Of a DNA stretch of 14,853 nt, positions 9,387-14,853 are shown piece by piece; the first letter of the stretch is position 1, and each line of letters begins with the position of its first letter. The DNA is from Dinochytrium kinnereticum (Eukaryota; Chytridiomycota; Chytridiomycetes; Chytridiales; Chytridiaceae). Made by a program: the position numbers and the translations under genes. The stretch is from NCBI GenBank assembly GCA_027604005.1, contig JADGJT010000472.1, positions 1-14,853 of the forward strand, given 5' to 3'. A model generated the notes under the pieces. It made no database searches and was not told the DNA's origin. It was given only the letters and a program-made list of their open reading frames with translations.

Positions 9387-10243
9387 ATGTCCACATCTGA
9401 TGGGTTGATTCCAGCAACCCCTGATGGTGGTCGACGTCCGTCGTCTGGGATCGTTCCCACTTTGCAGTGAGTGCCGGCGGTATTTATGGACGGACGTGAA
9501 GTCTCAACCCCCTCACAGAAATATTGTGGCTACCGTCAACCTGGACTGCAAGCTAGATTTGAAGACGATTGCCCTTCATGCCCGAAATGCAGAGTACAAT
9601 CCAAAGGTAGATGACCCGGCTACCTAGGTTTGAGAGGCTCAAACAAGGATACCAGCGTTTTGCGGCAGTTATCATGAGAATCAGGGAGCCGAAGACCACG
9701 GCCCTTATCTTTGCTTCTGGCAAGATGGTCGTCACAGGTGCCAAGAGTGAGGATCAATCCAGGCTTGCAGCAAGGAAATATGCGAGGATTATTCAGAAGC
9801 TTGGATTTGCGGCAAAGTTCACGGACTTTAAGATTCAAAATATTGTCGGGTCTTGTGATGTCAAGTTTCCGATTCGGTTGGAGGGGTTGGCTTATGCACA
9901 TGGTCACTTCTCCAGTGTAAGTCTGATTGTGACCATCCATGGGTTTGACGTATTATTAGTATGAGCCAGAACTGTTTCCAGGCTTGATTTACAGGATGGT
10001 TAAGCCCAAGATTGTTCTGTTGATATTTGTGTCAGGGAAGATCGTTTTGACTGGTGCGAAGGTAGGCAGTCTAGCTTTGTTCTTCATTTCAGACTGTATT
10101 GATTTATATGCTAATATTCAGGTGCGAGATGAAATTTATCAGGCGTTCGAGAATATATACCCGGTCTTAACTGGTAAGACTTGCTTCAAGATTGATTGAT
10201 TTCAACATTTCAACTGTTTTTGTTAGAATTCCGAAAGCCGTAA
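9387..10243 (+). CDS. TBP: TATA-binding protein
   Basis: DNA-bending core of TFIID, also used by RNA polymerases I and III. Exons: 9387-9466, 9519-9606, 9656-9916, 9960-10061, 10122-10173, 10227-10243; 600 nt, 199 residues. A short divergent N-terminus of about 20 residues is followed by the whole saddle from [16 protein letters not shown] onward. The first repeat contains [34 protein letters not shown] and [12 protein letters not shown]. The second contains [48 protein letters not shown] and [12 protein letters not shown]. The protein ends EFRKP. The DNA-intercalating phenylalanines appear intact. Every intron falls cleanly between family residues, for example PK|RFAA and FSS|YEPE. The last coding exon has only 17 nt including the stop. 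Confidence 0.98.
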
Positions 10244-10555
10244 TCGTTTGCTGGACAGGGATGACTAAAAAAATGGAAACGTTCTGAGTCTGCTCTGAAC
10301 TTGAATCTGATTGTAAAACAAGATGAGCGTTCTTGTTGAGGTACATGACAATGGTCTGTATTAGGGGATTTATTCAGCGGAGGTAAAGGAGGGAAACCCC
10401 CCCCCCAAAAGGAAAAATGTATGATATAAATTATAAGGCTGGTTTTAAGGCAGATTTGCTAAATATATAAGCCAAAATAAACAAAGCAGGATTTATTTGC
10501 CAATTGTTTAAAAAGGTAACATGCTACCATAAATAATAAGGGTATACAAGTGTGT
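10244..10555. other. Convergent intergenic region TBP / TLS1
   Basis: These 312 bp lie between the two stop codons. They are AT-rich and contain a run of 10 C (10397-10406) and several TA-rich stretches (10424-10540) of the kind found at 3' ends. No coding frame, tRNA or repeat is evident. It probably holds both 3' UTRs and cleavage sites. Confidence 0.6.
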
Positions 10556-11887
10556 CTATCTTCTTGATCGCTTACGGAATCGATCCATAACTAAGTTGTC
10601 TGCACACCCTTAATATCCTAAGAAGCTTATATGAGAATACCTGTTGCCATATTTTTTCTATCATGATATCTGTCACCCTTGCCGCTGCCAGAGTGTTTCC
10701 CATCATTATCTTTTCTTGAACTATCCCGTTCCCGCTTATCACTATTGGATTGATCCACCCTCTTTCCTTTCCAAACTGAAAAAAAAAAAATAAATTAAAG
10801 CAAAATGAGCAGTCGAAACGGAGAGTTGTTTTCCTACAGGAGTTGTGAGTCACTGCGTTAGGACCAGTTATTTTTTTCTGTGAGACAATAAAAGGAACAT
10901 CGATTAGCAGGGTGTTCACATCGTATCGAAAATAACCATTAATCAGAGGAATTAATTTCCCTACCTCTTCATAATCATCATCCTTTGTGTTTTTCTTAAG
11001 AATTAAGTCGCGCTTCGCTTTCTCCGTTTGCTCAATGTTTTTTAGCTTTGCACTGCTATCGTTAAAATAGATTCGCATAGCATTCCATCACCTTATTCCA
11101 AGATCAACTTCAGGGATAGCAGTCAACATAGCTGCAGACAGAGTAACGTTTCCTTCAGACACGAATTTTGATGAAACCTTTCGAGATCAGTTGAACATTC
11201 ATCAGATAGTATAAAAGTATAAAACCTGCAGATGGTCGGGGATAATAAAAAGTTCATCATCCACAGCATTAGCCCCGTTTGCGCCGGAAGAAGATCCTGG
11301 ATCGTCCGAAATTGTCGAGCTCTTTCTCTTCTTCAACTCCTTTTCAATAAACTCTTGCCTTTCAATATTTCAGTATCTCTTCCTTGGCTGCAATCAAACC
11401 AACATTTTTTTTTCGGTGTCCATCACATTAGAAGCTGCGGCAAAGCCAGTGTCCCCGCTAGTAGATTCACTGGTGAACGCAGATCTAGTCCATAAGAAAC
11501 TATTCTTGACTGTGGACCGCAAACCAACCTATCCTTCAAGTCACTGAAATCAACCAACCCTCCCGTCTTCATCTTCCATGGGTCTTCAGGTTCTTCCTTT
11601 GGTTTCGATTTACTTTTTGAGTCCCCGACAATGAGTTCGCGAGCACCCATACCGACGGGTCGCTTCCTATATCTCCGTAGCTCCAAAGCCTCTAGGAGAA
11701 CTTCTCTTTGAACAATTAACAGGCAAGCAAACGACAGTAGGCTAAGCAACTCGATGGAGAAGAATATTCCGAACCTGCCATCCTCCTCGCCTCCTACTTG
11801 ATCATTTTTCTCTTTTTCACCATCAGATTCGCTCTCGGCATCTTTCTGGCGGTACTGTCGCTTTCCAATGTTCTTCTTTGGGGGCAT
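10556..11887 (-). CDS. TLS1: Spliceosome-associated C9orf78/TLS1 (Hep_59) protein
   Basis: Homologue of human C9orf78 (HCA59) and fission-yeast Tls1, known as spliceosome-bound proteins; Tls1 helps splice telomere/heterochromatin-related transcripts. Exons: 11887-11775, 11705-11529, 11484-11400, 11351-11226, 11177-11092, 11052-10965, 10877-10838, 10775-10641, 10599-10556; 894 nt, 297 residues (human 289). Conserved blocks in order: basic/acidic start (KKNIGKRQYRQKDAESESD), LRRYRKRPVGMGARELIVG, PWKMKTGGLVDFSDLKDR, MLFIEKELKKRK, DELFIIPDHLQVSS, MLTAIPEVDLGI and KLKNIEQTEKAK. The tail ends TDNLVMDRFRKRSRR, matching the human YHYEKFKKMNRRY-type end. The region coded by 10877-10641 is hydrophilic and weakly conserved, so those joins are less certain. 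An upstream in-frame ATG at 11926 exists, but family alignment favours 11887. It is divergent from the F-BAR gene. Confidence 0.92.
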
Positions 11888-11934
11888 GCGGGTCGTCTTA
11901 CAATCATCAAAACTTTGTGTACACATTCCTCACT
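11888..11934. promoter_or_regulatory. 47-bp divergent promoter TLS1 / F-BAR
   Basis: Both start codons are fixed by family-like N-termini, leaving 47 bp for a shared promoter and both leaders. No TATA box is seen. The gap reads GC-poor with CAATCATC-type sequence at about 11901-11908. Confidence 0.5.
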
Positions 11935-13707
11935 ATGTCGAAGAAGACGTTCTCAAGCTCGTTCTGGGTATCTTCGACTCCATTTGCGATTCGGCCTCCA
12001 TGCTAATGTTTTAGGGGGATGGTGATCGAGGCCTGGAGGTCATGATGGCCAGAATGCGCCAAGGAAAGCATGTCAGCGAGGAGATCCATGCATTACTAAA
12101 GGAGAGGGCATCCATCGAAGAGGACTATGGGAAGCGATTAACGAAGCTGGCAAAGAGCTTCAGCCCTCGAGAAGAGATAGGGTTTGTGTCTGTGGTTTGA
12201 TATCATTTATTTAGATAACTCAGGACTTTGAGAGAGTCTTTGGACATTGTACGTTCGGAGCTTGAGAATTCAGCAAGGGCTCACCTGGATGTTGCCAATG
12301 AGATTCGGACTCAGCTGGAGAAGCCCATGGCAGAGTTTTTGGCCAACCAGTCTGGCACACGGAAGAATGTGGGGCATTTACTTGCTTTTTTTCTCACCTC
12401 TAAATTCCTTAGCACAATGCCATCCTGGAAAGGCATTTGAAAACGAAGACAAACATGACTTCATCTGTCTTGCGATCGAAGGAAAAGTATGAGCAAAAGT
12501 GCGTTGAGCACGGACAATTGATGTCTTCGAAAATGGGACTTTCTCCAAAAGATCTTGAGAAGGTACATTATCCGTTACTTTTCATACTCATTTTTTTTAG
12601 GTTAAAGCAAAGATTGAAAAAACAAGTCTTCAAATATCTCAGCATGATGCGGATTACCTGAATGGAGTGGAGAAATTAGGAGATATTCATCGAAAGTGGG
12701 AGGAGGACATGACTACCGCTTGCAAGGTATTTTGCAAATTAGCACAGTTATAACTTTTAAGGCCTGCCAAAAACTAGAAGAAGACCGCATAGACTTTAGT
12801 CGCAGTACTATCTGGAACTACGCCAATATGCTCTCAAGCTTATGTGTTTCTGATGATGAGGCATGTTTGTTATCGAGACAATCTCTTTCCTAACCATTTT
12901 TCAGTCCTGCGAGCGTATCAGGTCCTCCCTTGAGAAATGCGACATCGAGCGAGACATTCAGTTGTTCTTGGATCAAAGTTCAACAGGCGCTGAAATTCCA
13001 AGTGAGAACTTGCTTATGATTTTTACCTAACATACGTTTAGAGCCTCTTCCATACGTCAATTACTATACACGCACATCTGATCGACCCCTAGCAGCTGGT
13101 GGACACCGATTGGAGTCTACTCCTTCAAGCAATGACATTCCACACGCGGTTACGGAGTATAAGCCTGATAACAAGCCTCTCGGAGGCTTCTGGAGCACTC
13201 TGGGCGGGAGATCCTCTGCGGCCGATAATCAAACAATTGCGCAGCTGAGCGAGTCTACTTCTTTCAAAGCTGCAGACGCTGAAAGCATAAAGAATGGTGG
13301 TGGAAAACCGATTGGTGCTGGCGCCGAAAGTCTTCCAAGTGATACACAATTCCACTACGATCCGTTTGAAGGAGTTGCCAATACCCCAATTCTGTTTCAT
13401 GGTATGTATTTCTATCTCCTCTACGCAATTTTTAACGCATTTCGATGTAAATAGTTCGGGTGCTTTACGACTATAAGGCTCAGGCATATGAAGAGTTAAC
13501 GATCGATCGTAGTCAGATCGTTCCCGTCTTTGCGACTCATGACGATGGGTAAGTTACCTTTGTTTTCAAAGCCCTCCCCCAAACCTCTTCTTCTCATACT
13601 AAGCACTGAACTTCTTTACCGTAAGGTGGTGGGAGGGCATTGCCGAAGAAAATGGGCGCCAAAGAAAAGGCCTTTTCCCAAGCAATTTTGTTGAAAGGAT
13701 TCGATGA
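11935..13707 (+). CDS. F-BAR and SH3 domain protein (Cdc15/PSTPIP/Bzz1-like)
   Basis: Membrane-curving adaptor that links lipid bilayers to actin assembly in endocytosis or cytokinesis. Exons: 11935-11967, 12015-12181, 12224-12368, 12413-12562, 12601-12726, 12762-12860, 12905-13001, 13042-13401, 13455-13548, 13626-13707; 1353 nt, 450 residues. The F-BAR domain covers about 5-262. It starts SSSFWGDGDRGLEVMMARM, continues RASIEEDYGKRLTKLAKS, TLRESLDIVRSELENSARAH and CQKLEEDRIDFSRSTIWNYA, and closes DDESCERIRSSLEKCDIERD. A Ser/Gly-rich linker of about 125 residues follows. One C-terminal SH3 (about 393-450) has LYDYKA, ELTIDR, GWWEGI and GLFPSNFVE. With one F-BAR and one SH3 it resembles Cdc15/Imp2/Hof1 and PSTPIP more than Bzz1, which has two SH3 domains, but I cannot fix the subfamily. 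One intron (12861-12904) begins with GC. Confidence 0.94.
12861..12904 (+). other. Non-canonical GC-AG intron in the F-BAR gene
   Basis: Reading DDE|SCERIRSSLEK across the junction, as the F-BAR family requires, needs phase 0 with GAG before and TCC after. The intron then starts GCATGT and ends TTTTTCAG (44 nt). The nearest GT, four bases further on, gives the wrong phase with the only plausible acceptor. G before and G..T within the donor fit the known GC-AG consensus. Confidence 0.85.
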
Positions 13708-14829
13708 AAGAGTTCATTCAGTTTCGTAGTCCTAGGGTATCGTACTTGTTCTGCTGGTCAAGAATTAAGTCAAGCTTGGGGGAGGCCACAGGTTCTGACA
13801 TGTTTTATTGTTTCATTGGGATAAGTCTTTTTGATATGTAAAAGTAAATAATCATAGACCTTCACTCTGAAATCTTGAAGCGTAAACCTGAGTGCAGTTC
13901 TCACATTGTGTCTCCTTCCATCTTGTAACTTGATAACGTTTTGAACAATCTTTTCATGACCGCATAAGGTCTTTTTTGCACTTTCCTTTTTCCGACAAAA
14001 AGCTATGGTTTTTGATAGAAGAGGACGCATTAGGACGACGGTTGCGATGAAGATACTATATCCGTGGCAGTTCTTAAAATTGCTTATTACCTCGATGTAT
14101 TCATTCTACACACATATCCCGTTAATTTGGCGGCTGTTACTGACCATACTTGGAATAGTAATTTAGGGTGTTGCTAGAGACGGTTGGGGGGTTTGTTTTT
14201 TTTTGTTTATTCGATTGGTGGTATTGTCTACATGCATGGGTTCTAGCTACCTTACCTTTTCTTTCTACCGCTATGGCATTTTATTTGCTCTCCTCGTTCC
14301 CCCGCCTCTCAATTTTACCAACCAACAAAGACATGAAAAATCAATTGATGGCTATTAGAGGTTAGAGAGACCCAGTAGCTGGCGCATACGGCAACTAAGG
14401 ACTAAGCTACAGACTTATTCATGGCTGACAAAAGAAAAGTGAGAAGTCACCAATGTATTGAAGCAACACAAGTATACGACCGACCGTAAGGAAGTGAGGA
14501 AAAGAGACTCAGAATGATCATGCTTTGAGGCGAGAGGGGAAGCCTGCTGGCCACTTCTGGGAGGACCGCATGTGATGTTTCCTTGGCCTCTGCCTCATGC
14601 TCTATTATCAAATAGAGTGGGTAGGGAAGTCCAGGAGTTGCTTTGAATGTCTAAAGTTAGCCAAACACTCACAAGCAAGTCCGCAGAGAATCAGGGACAA
14701 GATGCTATCATGAATCTCTGATTATGTTAATGAGATATTTCTGCATCAATTGGCTGGAGAAAGAATGAAGTAAGAAAGAAGAAGGACAAGTACAAGTGAA
14801 AGTAGGGTTGAGTCTCAGTTCATGTCGGC
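13708..14829. other. 3' flank without a supported gene
   Basis: The first part (13708 to about 13800) should be the F-BAR 3' UTR. Beyond it I find only short open frames on both strands that match no family I know. They are a minus-strand frame of 86 codons at 13770-14030, an overlapping frame ending QCENCTQVYASRFQ at 13949-13852, a plus-strand frame at 14168-14365, and a minus-strand frame of about 62 codons at 14650-14462. None has a convincing start plus splice pattern. No tRNA, snRNA or repeat is recognisable. Confidence 0.5.
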
Positions 14830-14853
14830 GGGGGGGGGGGGGGGGGGGGGGGG
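14830..14853. repeat. Terminal G24 run
   Basis: The window ends in 24 G. Long G runs at an assembly end are typical of no-signal calls in two-colour sequencing or of homopolymer tailing, so this is more likely technical than genomic. Confidence 0.85.

Noticed and set aside
10572..11078. 168-codon minus-strand frame as a separate gene
   Set aside because: It mixes three TLS1 exons and the introns between them. Correct splicing changes frame after 10838 and restores the conserved C-terminus.
11423..11926. Single 167-codon minus-strand frame as an intronless gene
   Set aside because: It is TLS1 exons 1-2 read through the stop-free intron 11706-11774, and its end reads on into the next intron. 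The hydrophobic insert is not family-like.
13770..14030. 86-codon minus-strand frame as a gene
   Set aside because: No family match, overlaps the likely F-BAR 3' UTR, and competes with another frame on the same strand. Kept only as a low-interest observation.

Overview
This is a gene-dense eukaryotic nuclear segment, most likely from an early-diverging fungus. The fungal signal is a fungal-type saccharopine dehydrogenase (LYS9, alpha-aminoadipate lysine pathway) and an F-BAR/SH3 protein. Against an ascomycete yeast are the very high intron density and the presence of animal-like PPIE and C9orf78/TLS1. No phylogeny could be run, so the lineage is an inference.

I could reconstruct ten protein-coding genes by tracing family conservation through the frames and checking splice phase at every junction. 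They contain 64 complete introns (35-151 nt, mostly 39-60 nt) plus one that runs off the left edge. Order: LYS9 (minus, 13-2042, 3' end missing); NMD3 (minus, 2131-4002); TAF12 (plus, 4116-4788); PPIE/CYP33 (plus, 4845-6354); an unrecognised low-complexity protein (plus, 6477-7791); IMP3 (minus, 7859-8602); DJ-1/PARK7-like (minus, 8670-9357); TATA-binding protein (plus, 9387-10243); C9orf78/TLS1 (minus, 10556-11887); F-BAR/SH3 protein (plus, 11935-13707). The last 1.1 kb has no gene I can support and ends in 24 G, which looks like a sequence end artefact.

Most genes are housekeeping: ribosome biogenesis (NMD3, IMP3), transcription initiation (TBP, TAF12), spliceosome-associated proteins (PPIE, TLS1), amino-acid biosynthesis (LYS9), oxidative/glycation defence (DJ-1) and membrane/actin organisation (F-BAR/SH3). 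They do not form an operon or an obvious pathway cluster. The theme is compaction: three head-to-head gene pairs have 113, 29 and 47 bp between start codons, the convergent pair 6477-7791 / IMP3 has 67 bp between stops, and introns go down to 35 nt.

I found no mobile element, CRISPR array, tRNA or rRNA. The parts most worth a second look are the unknown gene at 6477-7791, the 29-bp DJ-1/TBP promoter, a GC-AG intron in the F-BAR gene, and purine-rich 3' splice sites.
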